Shown: positions 17,184 through 26,923, counted from the first letter of the stretch. The stretch: 64,000 nt of DNA from Psychrobacter okhotskensis (GCF_013248965.1 NZ_JABRVQ010000021.1:1-64000), one strand, 5' to 3'. Translations and numbers: made by a program. Notes: a model not told the origin generated them from the sequence alone.

Positions 17184-18386
17184 TTATTCAGCAACGTCTA
17201 AATCAGCAACCGCTTTTTCGATACGTGATAACGCATCTTTTAGCGTCGCTTCATCAGTGGCGTAAGAGATACGCATATAACCGCCCAGACCGAAGGCATC
17301 GCCAGGAACGACCGCAACGCCAACTTTCTCTAACAACCATGCTGAGAACTCAGTACATGACGATAGACCAGCGGCTTTGATGAGTGGTTTGATGTCAGGA
17401 TAGACATAAAATGCGCCATCAGGACGTAGGCATGTGATGCCTTTAATGGCGTTTAGACCGTCAACGACCAAATCACAACGCTTTTCAAATGCTGCGATCA
17501 TAGGCTCTAGTACGCTTTGATCACCACTGATAGCAGCTTCGGCAGCGACTTGACTGATAGAGGTTGGGCATGAAGTTGATTGTGATTGTACTTTTTTCAT
17601 CGCACCGATCAATTTAGCAGGGCCACCAGCATAGCCGATACGCCAGCCCGTCATCGCATATGCTTTTGATACGCCGTTTAGGATAATAGCGCGGTCTTTA
17701 AGCTCAGGCGCAGCATTCAAGATATTGTAGAACTTATCACCCGTCCAGCGAATGTGCTCGTACATGTCGTCAGAGGCCACATAGACTTGTGGGTGCTTTT
17801 TAAGCACTTCAGCGATGGCTTTTAGCTCATCTAGCGTATAAATCATGCCCGTTGGGTTAGAAGGACTGTTCAATACCAGCATTTTGGTTTTGTCAGTGAT
17901 GGCAGCTTCTAATTGCTCTGGAGTGATTTTGAAGTCCTGCTCAGCTGGGCATTTAACAATAACTGGCACGCCTTCTGCGATGATAACCATGTCAGGATAG
18001 CTGACCCAGTACGGTGCTGGAATGATGACTTCATCACCAGAATTGATAAAAGCTTGGGCAAGGTTAAAGAAGGACTGCTTACCACCGACTGATACCAAGA
18101 TTTCATTTGGCTCATAGCTGATGTCGTTATCACGCTTGAATTTCTCAATGATGGCTTTTTTGAGCTCTGGGGTGCCATCGACAGCAGTGTACTTGGTGAA
18201 GCCGTCATTGATGGCATCGATTGCTGCTTTTTTGACATGTTCTGGCGTATCAAAATCAGGTTCGCCAGCACCTAGACCAATGATATCTTTGCCTGAGGCT
18301 TTTAGCTCTTTGGCTTTATTGGTGATTGCTAAGGTAGGGGATGGTTTGATGTTGTTGACACGGTCAGACAATTGCAATTCGCTCAT
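17184..18386 (-). CDS. aspC: Aspartate/aromatic aminotransferase, class I PLP
   Basis: The protein has 400 residues, full length for the AspC (AAT-Ib) subgroup. The family motifs are intact: GLGAGEPDFDTPEH near the N-terminus, NSPSNPTG, and the PLP-binding lysine in NGVSKAYAMTGWRIGY. It transfers the amino group between aspartate and 2-oxoglutarate, linking the TCA cycle to amino acid synthesis; prephenate or aromatic substrates are also possible for this subgroup. A strong AAAGGAG ribosome binding site precedes the ATG. It is monocistronic, with its own terminator downstream and a 520 bp divergent gap upstream. Confidence 0.92.
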   Translation of the reverse strand: MSELQLSDRVNNIKPSPTLAITNKAKELKASGKDIIGLGAGEPDFDTPEHVKKAAIDAINDGFTKYTAVDGTPELKKAIIEKFKRDNDISYEPNEILVSVGGKQSFFNLAQAFINSGDEVIIPAPYWVSYPDMVIIAEGVPVIVKCPAEQDFKITPEQLEAAITDKTKMLVLNSPSNPTGMIYTLDELKAIAEVLKKHPQVYVASDDMYEHIRWTGDKFYNILNAAPELKDRAIILNGVSKAYAMTGWRIGYAGGPAKLIGAMKKVQSQSTSCPTSISQVAAEAAISGDQSVLEPMIAAFEKRCDLVVDGLNAIKGITCLRPDGAFYVYPDIKPLIKAAGLSSCTEFSAWLLEKVGVAVVPGDAFGLGGYMRISYATDEATLKDALSRIEKAVADLDVAE

Positions 18387-18906
18387 GAGAGCTCCTTTTC
18401 GTATGGGAGTGGGTTGGTGAAAATCTGCTGGTAATTATATAACGTTTTAAGCATTATCAGGACACGTTATAAGGTAGTTTAAGCGTTTTTTAGCATCATT
18501 TTATTATTCATATCAGGCATCGCCGAATAATACATGGCTATTACTGAATAATAAGTCGTTAGCGCTCAGTATAAAGCTTGCCAGTTTTGGCATTGTAGCA
18601 TGCTGCTATTACGCTGTCTCATAGAGGCAGTAACAGAAAATGACGCTTTTGCAGAGGGTTTTAGCCTTTATTTGATCAAATATATGTCATATTGCTAGCA
18701 TGACTTGTGCGTCATTGATTGCGAAGTCACAACAATAGCGCCGCAGCCTTATACTATAATTATTTAGATTTGATAAATAAGTGATGTACTTAGTTAATGT
18801 AAATGTTACTAATACTCACTCTCAATAAAAACAAAAAACGAATTATAAGTGCTTTATACCCGTCACAATTTCTATATGATAAAAATGGTTAACAAGGATA
18901 TTAACG
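18387..18906. promoter_or_regulatory. Divergent gap between aspC and the lipid operon
   Basis: This 520 bp AT-rich stretch must hold the promoters of aspC (leftward) and of the SDR-to-DUF2177 operon (rightward). I see no ORF or strong hairpin. In other bacteria this operon type is driven by an ECF sigma factor, but I cannot point to a convincing site. Confidence 0.4.
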
Positions 18907-19644
18907 ATGACAAACGCTCCCGAAAAACAACACATACTTATCACTGGCGCGACCTCAGGTATTGGCAAGCAACTGGCCAAAGACTATCTGCTAGACGGTC
19001 ATCATGTCTATGCCGTTGGACGAGATGATGAAGCACTGGCTGAGCTGAAAGCATTAGGGGCAGAGACGATTGATTTGGATCTTATGGATCGAGAAAAAGT
19101 CATTGCCGCCTTTGATAAGGTTAGCCAGATTGATGTGGCCATTTGCGGTGCTGGCATGTGTGAGTATTTAGACATGCCAAACTTTGACAGTAGTGTGTTT
19201 ATGAAAGTCATGTCAGTCAATATGGGCACGTTATCGCACGCCATCGAAGGGGTGTTGCCAAAGCTGATTGCTTCAAAAGGTCGCTTGGTCGGTATCGGCT
19301 CAGCCTCTGCTTACGTGCCTTTTGCTCGTGCCGAAGCCTATGGTAGCTCAAAAGCCGCTATCCATTATCTTATGAAAACCTTACAGATTAGTCTTGCTCC
19401 GCAGGATATCTCGGTGAGCTTAGTCGTTCCCGGCTTTGTCGAAACGCCGATGACCAAACAAAATGATTTTCCCATGCCATTTATCCAAACACCAAAACAG
19501 GCAAGCCAAGCGATACGCGATGGTATTGCCAGCGGCCATGATGTTATCGAATTCCCTAAAAAACTCACCTTGCCATTAAAAGTGCTGGGTACATTGCCAG
19601 ATTTGGTCTGGCAACAAGTGGGTAGTAAGCTGAGTAAAAAATAA
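18907..19644 (+). CDS. Short-chain dehydrogenase/reductase of the cfa operon
   Basis: The protein has 245 residues with a classical SDR Rossmann fold. The NAD(P) motif is TGATSGIG at residues 14-21. The catalytic triad is visible as Ser in GIGSASAY and Tyr-x-x-x-Lys in YGSSK. It starts a plus-strand series with an amine-oxidase-like flavoprotein, a DUF1365 protein, cyclopropane fatty acid synthase and a DUF2177 protein. That gene set is widely conserved in proteobacteria, and the SDR probably reduces or oxidises a lipid or aldehyde intermediate in it. Substrate is unknown. A good AAGGA ribosome binding site precedes the ATG. Confidence 0.88.
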   Translation: MTNAPEKQHILITGATSGIGKQLAKDYLLDGHHVYAVGRDDEALAELKALGAETIDLDLMDREKVIAAFDKVSQIDVAICGAGMCEYLDMPNFDSSVFMKVMSVNMGTLSHAIEGVLPKLIASKGRLVGIGSASAYVPFARAEAYGSSKAAIHYLMKTLQISLAPQDISVSLVVPGFVETPMTKQNDFPMPFIQTPKQASQAIRDGIASGHDVIEFPKKLTLPLKVLGTLPDLVWQQVGSKLSKK

Positions 19645-19651
19645 CAGCCTA

Positions 19652-19737
19652 GGGCATGTCTTCATTGTTAGCCCTTTGAGATGAGTTTCAGTTGGATAGA
19701 GGATATGCTCTAACGATTAAATGAATGAAATGCCCTT
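19652..19737. repeat. Possible relic of MITE family A
   Basis: GGGCATGTCTTCATT, preceded by TA, matches the end of the three-copy element elsewhere in the window. A weak counterpart, GAAATGCCCT, lies about 80 bp on. The interior does not match, so this is either a heavily deleted copy or chance. Confidence 0.35.
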
Positions 19738-19801
19738 GTGTTTATAAAATATCGCTCGTCCAAATAATAGCAAAAACAAAAATATAGAAAGGAATGCTTT
19801 T

Positions 19802-21562
19802 ATGCTGCTTAACCGTCGTAAGCGTGCCAGTACGAATACAGTGTCAACCAATAAAAAACAGCCCAACGCCTTTAAAGATTCAGCTAATGCGCCCGCGAAA
19901 AAGCGTATCGCTATCATCGGATCGGGGGTCTCAGGACTGACTTGTGCTCATTATTTGGTCGCAGAGCATGAGGTGACGATATTTGAAGCCAGTGATTATA
20001 TTGGCGGGCATGTAAATACCATTGATGTGGCGCTACAAGATGGCAAAAAAGCAAAGAGCAGTAAAGTAGAAAACAGCGCAATAGACACCGGTTTTATTGT
20101 CTTTAATGAGCGTACCTATCCCAACTTTTTTCGCTTACTCCATGAGTTACAAGTGCCGTTTCAAGCAACGGATATGAGCTTTTCAGTAAAAAATATCGCG
20201 CGTCATTTTGAGTATAACGGTCACACGCTCAATACCTTATTATCGCAGCGCAAGAATGTCCTCAATCCTAAGTTTTGGCAATTTATCAAAGATATCCTAC
20301 AGTTTAATAAGCATATCAAGCAGCTGCGCCAAGATTATGATGCGGCGCGTGCACAGGGGCAAGATGTCAGCGGTTTTACTGCGCAAACATTGGGCGATTA
20401 TCTAGCGCAAAAACGCTATGGGTCGCTATTTACCGATAACTATCTGCTGCCTATGGTGTCTGCTATTTGGTCAGCCAGTCTGGATGACGTACAAGATTTC
20501 CCATTGGTATTTTTTGCCCAGTTTTTTGATAATCATGGACTGCTCGATGTAGTCAATCGTCCGCAATGGTTCACCATCAAAGGCGGCTCTAAACAATATG
20601 TCAATAAATTGCTGCCACGCTTTGTCAAGGCAGGCGGCCAGGTAAGGGTAAATTGCCCGGTGCAGTCTGTTACTCGTATGGGTGCTGATGATGGCGACAA
20701 GGTGACGTTGACCATTCAAGATAAGAGCCGCACTGATGATAAGGTTGAACACCTTGTGTTTGATGACGTTATCTTTGCTTGTCATGCAGATACCGCGCTC
20801 AAGCTTTTAGCAGATGCCAGTGCTGATGAAGCTGACGTATTGGGTCATTTTCACTTTAGCAAAAATACGGCTGTGCTGCACACCGACACCCAAGTGTTGC
20901 CTAACAAGCCTCTAGCATGGGCAAGCTGGAACTATCTGATAGATGACAAAACTGAGCCTACAAAATCTGAGCGTGCAAAGGCTGCCTCAAAGCCAGTACT
21001 GACTTATCATATGAATATCTTGCAGCGGCTGACCAAAAAGCATAATTATTTGGTCACCCTCAATCCAGCAACCGTTGATAAAGGTATTGATGACAGACAA
21101 GTTATTAAGCGTATTGACTATAGCCATCCTATCTTCGACAAGGCGATGATTGAGGCGCAGACACAATGGTCACGCATCTCTGGCAGTGGTTTGCATACGC
21201 ATTTTTGCGGTGCGTATTGGTTCAATGGCTTTCATGAAGATGGTGTACGCAGTGGTCTAAGAGTTTGCCAAGCGCTTGGGTATGATATTGACATAAAAGA
21301 CGAAGTCGACCCAAGTCACTTGCCGGATAGTGATAGCGCACACACGCCGTTTCGTTATAAAGACTTGCCAGTAAAAGCCGATAAACAGTCGCGCACACTG
21401 ACAAAGCGTCAGGTAGTGACGGCAACGACCAATCAAGAATTGGTTGATTACGTTCACCGTTTACAGTCTGCCGCTACTGACTCGCCGCAAAAGAAAAAAC
21501 GTGGCTTATTTGGTCGGCGTAAAGCCGAGCAACATAGTACCAAGCAGCATAGTAATGAGTGA
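19802..21562 (+). CDS. FAD-dependent amine-oxidase-like protein (lipid operon)
   Basis: The protein has 586 residues. An N-terminal FAD-binding Rossmann motif is seen at about residues 37-67 (IAIIGSGVSGLTCAHYLV then GGHVNTID). The typical protoporphyrinogen/amine-oxidase-like body follows, ending in GLRVCQALGYDI, and then a Lys- and Gln-rich C-terminal tail of about 85 residues with low complexity. In such operons this flavoprotein accompanies cyclopropane/furan fatty acid synthesis; in Rhodobacter a related oxidoreductase works on methylated fatty acyl chains. Its stop overlaps the next gene's first possible start (ATGAGTGA), suggesting coupling. An AAAGGA ribosome binding site precedes the ATG. 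Confidence 0.88.
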   Translation: MLLNRRKRASTNTVSTNKKQPNAFKDSANAPAKKRIAIIGSGVSGLTCAHYLVAEHEVTIFEASDYIGGHVNTIDVALQDGKKAKSSKVENSAIDTGFIVFNERTYPNFFRLLHELQVPFQATDMSFSVKNIARHFEYNGHTLNTLLSQRKNVLNPKFWQFIKDILQFNKHIKQLRQDYDAARAQGQDVSGFTAQTLGDYLAQKRYGSLFTDNYLLPMVSAIWSASLDDVQDFPLVFFAQFFDNHGLLDVVNRPQWFTIKGGSKQYVNKLLPRFVKAGGQVRVNCPVQSVTRMGADDGDKVTLTIQDKSRTDDKVEHLVFDDVIFACHADTALKLLADASADEADVLGHFHFSKNTAVLHTDTQVLPNKPLAWASWNYLIDDKTEPTKSERAKAASKPVLTYHMNILQRLTKKHNYLVTLNPATVDKGIDDRQVIKRIDYSHPIFDKAMIEAQTQWSRISGSGLHTHFCGAYWFNGFHEDGVRSGLRVCQALGYDIDIKDEVDPSHLPDSDSAHTPFRYKDLPVKADKQSRTLTKRQVVTATTNQELVDYVHRLQSAATDSPQKKKRGLFGRRKAEQHSTKQHSNE

Positions 21563-22637
21563 AATAAAAGAGAGCATTATGATGACCCCAGTGCATCCGT
21601 CTCACGCAATGTCAACTCATGAGTTACCTTGTACCTCTGACAGCTTGCCGCACCAGTTATTTCATGGGAATACGTGGCACAGTCGGCTACTGCCAAATGT
21701 GCATAAGTTTGTGTACCCGTATCGCTATTGGGGTGTCAATATTAGCGCGTTAGCAGCAGGGCAGGCGCTCCCTGAAGTCGATACAGCAGGCTATGGCAAA
21801 CGTCAGTGCCTAAAAGGGCTGCCACTATTTTCCACAGGAAAAAAGGCATTACAGCAGTTTTATCCTGATGATTATTTACAAGGCATATCACAAAGATTAA
21901 GGTCGCAAGAGCCAAATAGCCTAAGTGAAAGTAATAATCCAAATGATGCCATAAAATCGCTTGATATAAATGCTAAAAACGGTGAAGAAGCTAATAATAG
22001 AGTAGCCAACAATAAATTAGCTAACGTCAGTAGCTATCAAAAACTTGAGCAAAGACTGCGTCAGGCTTTTATGAACCATGCTGGTAGCGCGCCAAGTGGT
22101 GACATGCTGGGCTTGGTTGTCTGCCGCAATGCTGGTATATATTTTAGCCCCGTGAATTTTTATCTGGGTTTTGATGAGCAGCAACAGCCAACGCATTTAC
22201 TGGCTGAGGTCTCTAATACGCCGTGGAATAAACGTCACTATTACGGATTTTTATTAGATGGGACGGACACCGAATTCTGCCATGATAAAGACTTTCATGT
22301 CTCACCATTTAATCCTATCGACCAGCTCTATCGCTGGCAGGTTAAAGTTAAAAAACAGCCAGATAACTGCTTACAAGTGCGTATTGCCATCGATATTAGC
22401 GACGAGCGGGGAGAGGTGCTAAAGACTGGTATCAAGGTGTCTGGGGTGCCGATGACCGAGGCAACGGTTCGCGATAGCTTACGCAAAAATCCGCTGATGA
22501 ATATGACCTCGCTAACGCGTATTTATTGGCATGCGTTTAAGCTTTATGCGATTAAAAAAGTGCCTTATATTAATTATGATGAAAAGCTAGCCGATAGCAA
22601 ACAGCAGCAAGCGGCTAATAAAAAAGACATCATTTAG
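21555..22637 (+). CDS. DUF1365 family protein of the cfa operon
   Basis: The protein has up to 360 residues and matches DUF1365: the motif HGNTWHSRLLPNVHKFVYPYRY near the start, VVCRNAGIYFSPVNFYLG in the middle, and HVSPFNPIDQLYRW late. An internal Asn/Ser-rich stretch (residues about 115-160) looks like a loop insertion. The first start (21555) overlaps the previous stop by eight bases; the ATG at 21579 has a better AAAGAGAG ribosome binding site and gives 352 residues. Function is unknown, but the family almost always sits with the FAD protein and Cfa, so it likely handles the same phospholipid acyl chains. Confidence 0.88.
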   Translation: MSEIKESIMMTPVHPSHAMSTHELPCTSDSLPHQLFHGNTWHSRLLPNVHKFVYPYRYWGVNISALAAGQALPEVDTAGYGKRQCLKGLPLFSTGKKALQQFYPDDYLQGISQRLRSQEPNSLSESNNPNDAIKSLDINAKNGEEANNRVANNKLANVSSYQKLEQRLRQAFMNHAGSAPSGDMLGLVVCRNAGIYFSPVNFYLGFDEQQQPTHLLAEVSNTPWNKRHYYGFLLDGTDTEFCHDKDFHVSPFNPIDQLYRWQVKVKKQPDNCLQVRIAIDISDERGEVLKTGIKVSGVPMTEATVRDSLRKNPLMNMTSLTRIYWHAFKLYAIKKVPYINYDEKLADSKQQQAANKKDII

Positions 22638-22769
22638 CCAGTGCAAAGTTAACATTCGGTATAAATGTAAAACTCAGTACAGAATTGAAATCAAGTTTCA
22701 GAATTAAGCCACGCGACTTCAAGAGCCTAATGTCCAAACATAAGGCCTTTAGATAAGGATAAGTAGACG

Positions 22770-24164
22770 ATGTCAGCACGACCGACCAATAGAAATCCAG
22801 CTTCGACATTAGGAAGATTTACCGCACGTATCAATAAAACCGTCAATGACAGCACCGTATTGCGACCAGTCAATGACAGTATTAATAATTTGGCACGAAA
22901 GTTGATCTTTCGCGCGTTGGAGCATGTGCAGTTTGGCAGCCTCACATTGATCGAAGCATTCGATGAGCAAGCGCCTAAGACCCAGAGCTTTGGTATCAAG
23001 GCATCTGAGGCGATGAGCAGCTCAGCAGTGGGTCGCCATCCCTTAAACGTCACATTGATGATTCATGACAGTGCCGTCTATCGCCAATTGTTATTTGGTG
23101 GTTCGATTGCCCTAGCAGATAGTTATATCAATGGCGAGTGGGATACGGATGATCTGACAGGCTTGATTCGACTGGCAGCGCGCAACTTAGCCGTGCTTAA
23201 CCAGTTAGAAAACCGCTTCGCTGCGGTCAGCAAAACTTTTGAAAAAGCCAAGCACCGACTGCGTAGTAATGATAAATCTGGCTCAAAATCCAATATCTTA
23301 GCGCATTATGATTTGGGCAATGATATGTATGAGCGGTTTTTGGACGATACCATGATGTACTCATCGGCAGTATATCAGTCGCCTGATACGACACTGAGCG
23401 ATGCCCAGCAGCATAAGCTAGCGCTTATCTGTCAGCGTCTACAGCTGAGCGCTGACGATCATGTCATTGAAATCGGTACTGGCTGGGGCGGCTTTGCTAT
23501 TTATGCCGCCAAGCATTACGGCTGTCATATAACGACAACGACCATTTCAGATGCGCAGTATAACGAGGCACAGCAGCGGGTCGAAGCTGCCGGACTGTCT
23601 GATAAAATCACCCTTCTCAAGCAGGATTATCGTGAGCTGACTGGGCAGTATGACAAGCTGGTCAGTATTGAGATGATTGAAGCGGTCGGACATGAATTCT
23701 TGCCGACGTTTTTTGCCAAGTGTAATAGCTTGCTTAAGCCAACAGGGTTGATGGTGCTGCAAGCGATTACCTTTAATGATCAGAACTATCAAGACTATAT
23801 CGATTCGGTCGACTTTATCCAGACCCATATTTTCCCTGGTGGCTGTCTGCTCTCAAACCAAGAGCTCAATACCCAGTTTACTGAGCAGACCGATATGGTC
23901 ATCAAACAGTTGCATGATTATGGCTTTGATTATGCCTATACATTACGCGATTGGCGCACAGCTTTTATGGCGCAGCGCAATGAAATCAAAGCACTCGGTT
24001 ATGATGAAGCCTTTATTCGCTTGTGGGAGTTTTATTTCTGCTACTGTGAAGGCGGCTTTTTGGAGCGTACCATCGGTGTGGTACAAGTAACAGCGGTCAA
24101 ACCAAATAACATCGACACGCTACATTTTTCTGATTTACCAGCGGCAGACAAGGTATCCGCTTAA
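22770..24164 (+). CDS. cfa: Cyclopropane-fatty-acyl-phospholipid synthase family
   Basis: The protein has 464 residues. A non-catalytic N-terminal domain precedes a SAM-dependent methyltransferase domain with motif I VIEIGTGWGGFAIY and the family-specific HYDLGNDMYERFLDDTMMYS and CYCEGGFLERTIG. It uses SAM to add a methylene or methyl group to unsaturated acyl chains in membrane phospholipids, a cold- and stress-related membrane change. The operon setting (SDR, FAD protein, DUF1365, DUF2177) is that of the Cfa-like branch, some members of which make methylated or furan fatty acids, so the exact product is open. It has a good AAGGAT ribosome binding site. Confidence 0.92.
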   Translation: MSARPTNRNPASTLGRFTARINKTVNDSTVLRPVNDSINNLARKLIFRALEHVQFGSLTLIEAFDEQAPKTQSFGIKASEAMSSSAVGRHPLNVTLMIHDSAVYRQLLFGGSIALADSYINGEWDTDDLTGLIRLAARNLAVLNQLENRFAAVSKTFEKAKHRLRSNDKSGSKSNILAHYDLGNDMYERFLDDTMMYSSAVYQSPDTTLSDAQQHKLALICQRLQLSADDHVIEIGTGWGGFAIYAAKHYGCHITTTTISDAQYNEAQQRVEAAGLSDKITLLKQDYRELTGQYDKLVSIEMIEAVGHEFLPTFFAKCNSLLKPTGLMVLQAITFNDQNYQDYIDSVDFIQTHIFPGGCLLSNQELNTQFTEQTDMVIKQLHDYGFDYAYTLRDWRTAFMAQRNEIKALGYDEAFIRLWEFYFCYCEGGFLERTIGVVQVTAVKPNNIDTLHFSDLPAADKVSA

Positions 24165-24240
24165 CGCACTGTTTGACATGAGGTTGCGTATTGGTGCAAA
24201 AGCGCCTAATGCTGAGCAACCCTGATAAAAGGATATTATT

Positions 24241-24651
24241 ATGGCTTACGTATTTATCTATCTGGCTGCTGTTGTCATATTTTTGGGTGTTGATGCAGTT
24301 TGGCTTACGACCATGAAAGGGGCTTTTTATGAGTCGCGTATCGGTCATCTATTGGCTGATGAGCCCAATATGATGGCCGCTGGCGTGTTTTATATGTTTT
24401 ATATATTGGCACTTTGTATATTGGTTCTGTATCCGCAAATCAAAGCACAGGCATCGGTCGGCCATATCTTCTTACTGGGTGGTCTGATAGGACTGATGGC
24501 ATATGGCACTTATGACTTTACCAACTTAGCTTTGTATAAAGGCTTTACCTTAGATACCGCGTTAGTAGATTTTGCGTGGGGCGGCATTTTAACTGGCTCA
24601 GTGAGTGCGATCGTCGCTTGGCTGGCGTACCGTTTTCATTGGTTGAGCTAA
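24241..24651 (+). CDS. DUF2177 membrane protein of the cfa operon
   Basis: The protein has 136 residues and four predicted transmembrane helices. It contains the family features DAVWLTTMKGAFYE and YDFTNLALYKGFTL. DUF2177 proteins commonly end operons containing Cfa and DUF1365, as here, 76 bp after cfa. Function is unknown; a membrane role in delivering or sensing the modified lipid is a guess. Confidence 0.85.
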   Translation: MAYVFIYLAAVVIFLGVDAVWLTTMKGAFYESRIGHLLADEPNMMAAGVFYMFYILALCILVLYPQIKAQASVGHIFLLGGLIGLMAYGTYDFTNLALYKGFTLDTALVDFAWGGILTGSVSAIVAWLAYRFHWLS

Positions 24652-24786
24652 CCAGCATATACCGCCTATTTCTCTGAAACACAGTCCGAATTTATTATGT
24701 CACTACAAGGGCAATAAAATAAAAAGGGTATATATAAAAGACAGTAGATATATAATTACATTATTTAAAATAATAGTAACTAAAGT

Positions 24787-25572
24787 ATGAGCATCGAAAA
24801 CATAGATATCGAAGGTAGCACCGTCAATCAAACCGCTAATCTAATAGAGATTATCTATGAAGATGAGTTTTTGGTGGCGATTAATAAAGAGGCGGGTTTA
24901 CTCGTACATCGCAGTTGGCTGGACAAAGGCGAGACCCGCTTTGCCATGCAACTCACTCGTGATGCAGTAGGTTGCCATGTATTTCCGGTGCATCGGTTAG
25001 ACAAGCCGACATCAGGCGTGTTGTTGTTCGCCAAGAGCTCAGCTGTGGCGCGTAGCCTTACCGAGGCTTTTACTGCGCATAAGGTTTCTAAGCAATACTT
25101 AGCCGTGGTGCGTGGCTTTATGCCAGAGCAGGGTACTGTTGATTATGCGTTGAGTTTTAAGCCCGACGCCATTGCCGATAAATTTGCCAATTTGGACAAA
25201 CCCGCTCAAGATGCGGTGACCCACTGGCAGAGTTTGGCTCAAATTGAGCTGCCATTTGCGGTATCAAAAAAGCATGATACGAGCCGCTACAGTCTAGTGC
25301 GCTTAACACCTGAGACTGGTCGCAAGCATCAGCTGCGTCGACACATGAGACATTTATTTCATCACATAGTGGGTGATACTAGCCACGGCGACGGACGGCA
25401 CAACAGATTTTTTCGTACTCAATACGACTGTACGCGCATGCTGTTGCATGCTCAGACTTTAGCGCTTAGTCATCCAGTCACCGGTGAGCCATTATTGATA
25501 AAAGCAGGATTAGACGATCAATGGCTGCGTATCATGGAAGAGTTTTCTTGGGTAGAGAGCGCTATATATTAA
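24787..25572 (+). CDS. truC: tRNA pseudouridine synthase (TruC/RluA family)
   Basis: The protein has 261 residues with the RluA-family catalytic motif VHRLDKPTSGVLLF (catalytic Asp in HRLD) and the C-terminal ETGRKHQLRRHMRH box. Length and lack of an S4 domain fit TruC, which makes pseudouridine 65 in tRNA. HRLDKPTSG and the short N-terminus favour TruC over RluA or RluC, but substrate specificity cannot be read directly. The gene stands alone, 135 bp after the lipid operon, with a weak ribosome binding site. Confidence 0.8.
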   Translation: MSIENIDIEGSTVNQTANLIEIIYEDEFLVAINKEAGLLVHRSWLDKGETRFAMQLTRDAVGCHVFPVHRLDKPTSGVLLFAKSSAVARSLTEAFTAHKVSKQYLAVVRGFMPEQGTVDYALSFKPDAIADKFANLDKPAQDAVTHWQSLAQIELPFAVSKKHDTSRYSLVRLTPETGRKHQLRRHMRHLFHHIVGDTSHGDGRHNRFFRTQYDCTRMLLHAQTLALSHPVTGEPLLIKAGLDDQWLRIMEEFSWVESAIY

Positions 25573-25747
25573 GCAGGATAAAGTTTAGGTTCTGTCTTAG
25601 AAGGTCATATCAAAGTAGTTGAAATACAGTCACTACAGATGAAGGCTTAAATCCTGAGTGAGGACTTGAAGCTTGATATCCGGTCTATATGTGCTAATAG
25701 GTCAAGCTGTTGATACAATATCAGCGTACTTAGCTGGTGGCTCATGC

Positions 25748-26923
25748 TCAATGAGTTATTGCATTCTCTAAAATCATATACGCTGCTTTGACCCTATCTG
25801 CATTGGGATAATTTTTATTTGCCAGAATGATAATGCCTGATTTTTCGGCAGGAATATAAGCGATATAGCCACCAAACCCATTAGTAGCGCCTGTTTTGTT
25901 GACCCAGACATTGTTTAAAATAGGCGTTGGATGGTTGTCTATTTTAATGGCTTGAGGCTTTAGCACCACATCCATTGAGTTACCTTCGAGTAAGGTATCT
26001 AGCTGAGTAGGATAAGGGTACATCTCCCATCCTAACCCTTGTGTAAAAGTGCTCGCCTGATAGTAACCCTTTCTATTATTGTCTAACGCTTGCTGAATAT
26101 CTTTATCCAACGGCACAAGACCCATATTAGCAGCCATAAAATGCGTCATATCTTTAATGGTGGATTTAATGCCATAGGCTTCAGCGTCTAACATGCCAGC
26201 ATTGACTCGGATAGCATCGCCAGCAGCGTTATAACCAAATGCATAATCCGCCATTTTGTCACTAGGCACATTGATAAAGGTGTTGGGCATATTGAGTGAC
26301 GGTAGTATTTTTTCTTCCATCAATTGTGTGTAATCAGCGTCCATGCTCAATGCCGATATATAACCAAACAATCCTATGCTGGCATTGGAATATAAACGCT
26401 TTGAGTTGACCGGAAAGACTGGCTGCCAAGATTTATAATAACGGAGCAACTCTTTATTATTTTTAACCTCATCAGGTACTTGTAGCGGTAGACCACCAGC
26501 GGAATAGGTGGCTAGGTTTATAAGCTTAGTATTGCCAATGGTGCTGTTTTTTAGGTAGGGAATATATTTATCAGCCGTATCTTCTAATTTAAGTGTGCCA
26601 TTTAATTCTGAATAACTGGCTAAGGTAGCAGCAAACGTCTTACTGATTGAGCCTAGCTCAAAAACAGTGTTTTCTGAGACAGGTATTTTGGCTTTCTTAT
26701 CAGCCAAACCATAATAATATAAATGTGATTTACCATCGATAATAACGCCAAAAGCCATTCCTGAAATATTATGCTCATTCATTAGTAATTTGGCTTGTTG
26801 ATCAACGGCGCTCTTTAGTTGGCCATTATTATCTGCTGCTTGTACGGTTCCAGATAGTAATGCTGCTGTCACTAAAGCGGTAAGTCCCACTTGATTTAAA
26901 AGGGTTTGAAAGTGCTGTTTCAT
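25748..26923 (-). CDS. ampC: Class C beta-lactamase (AmpC type)
   Basis: The protein has 391 residues with a signal peptide ending SGTVQA at about residue 29. All three class C active-site motifs are intact: S92-I-S-K95 (SxxK), Y178-S-N180 (YxN) and K343-T-G345. This is a complete periplasmic serine beta-lactamase rather than a DD-peptidase or esterase relative, since the spacing and the C-terminal KTGATNGFGGYIAYIP block match AmpC. No ampR regulator is divergent to it; the neighbouring divergent gene is a thioesterase. Expression is therefore likely constitutive and low, as for AmpC enzymes lacking ampR. Confidence 0.92.
   Translation of the reverse strand: MKQHFQTLLNQVGLTALVTAALLSGTVQAADNNGQLKSAVDQQAKLLMNEHNISGMAFGVIIDGKSHLYYYGLADKKAKIPVSENTVFELGSISKTFAATLASYSELNGTLKLEDTADKYIPYLKNSTIGNTKLINLATYSAGGLPLQVPDEVKNNKELLRYYKSWQPVFPVNSKRLYSNASIGLFGYISALSMDADYTQLMEEKILPSLNMPNTFINVPSDKMADYAFGYNAAGDAIRVNAGMLDAEAYGIKSTIKDMTHFMAANMGLVPLDKDIQQALDNNRKGYYQASTFTQGLGWEMYPYPTQLDTLLEGNSMDVVLKPQAIKIDNHPTPILNNVWVNKTGATNGFGGYIAYIPAEKSGIIILANKNYPNADRVKAAYMILENAITH

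Noticed and set aside
21444..21554. Longer start for the DUF1365 gene
   Set aside because: This would overlap the FAD gene by over 100 bp and adds residues unlike the family. Starts at 21555 or 21579 are better.
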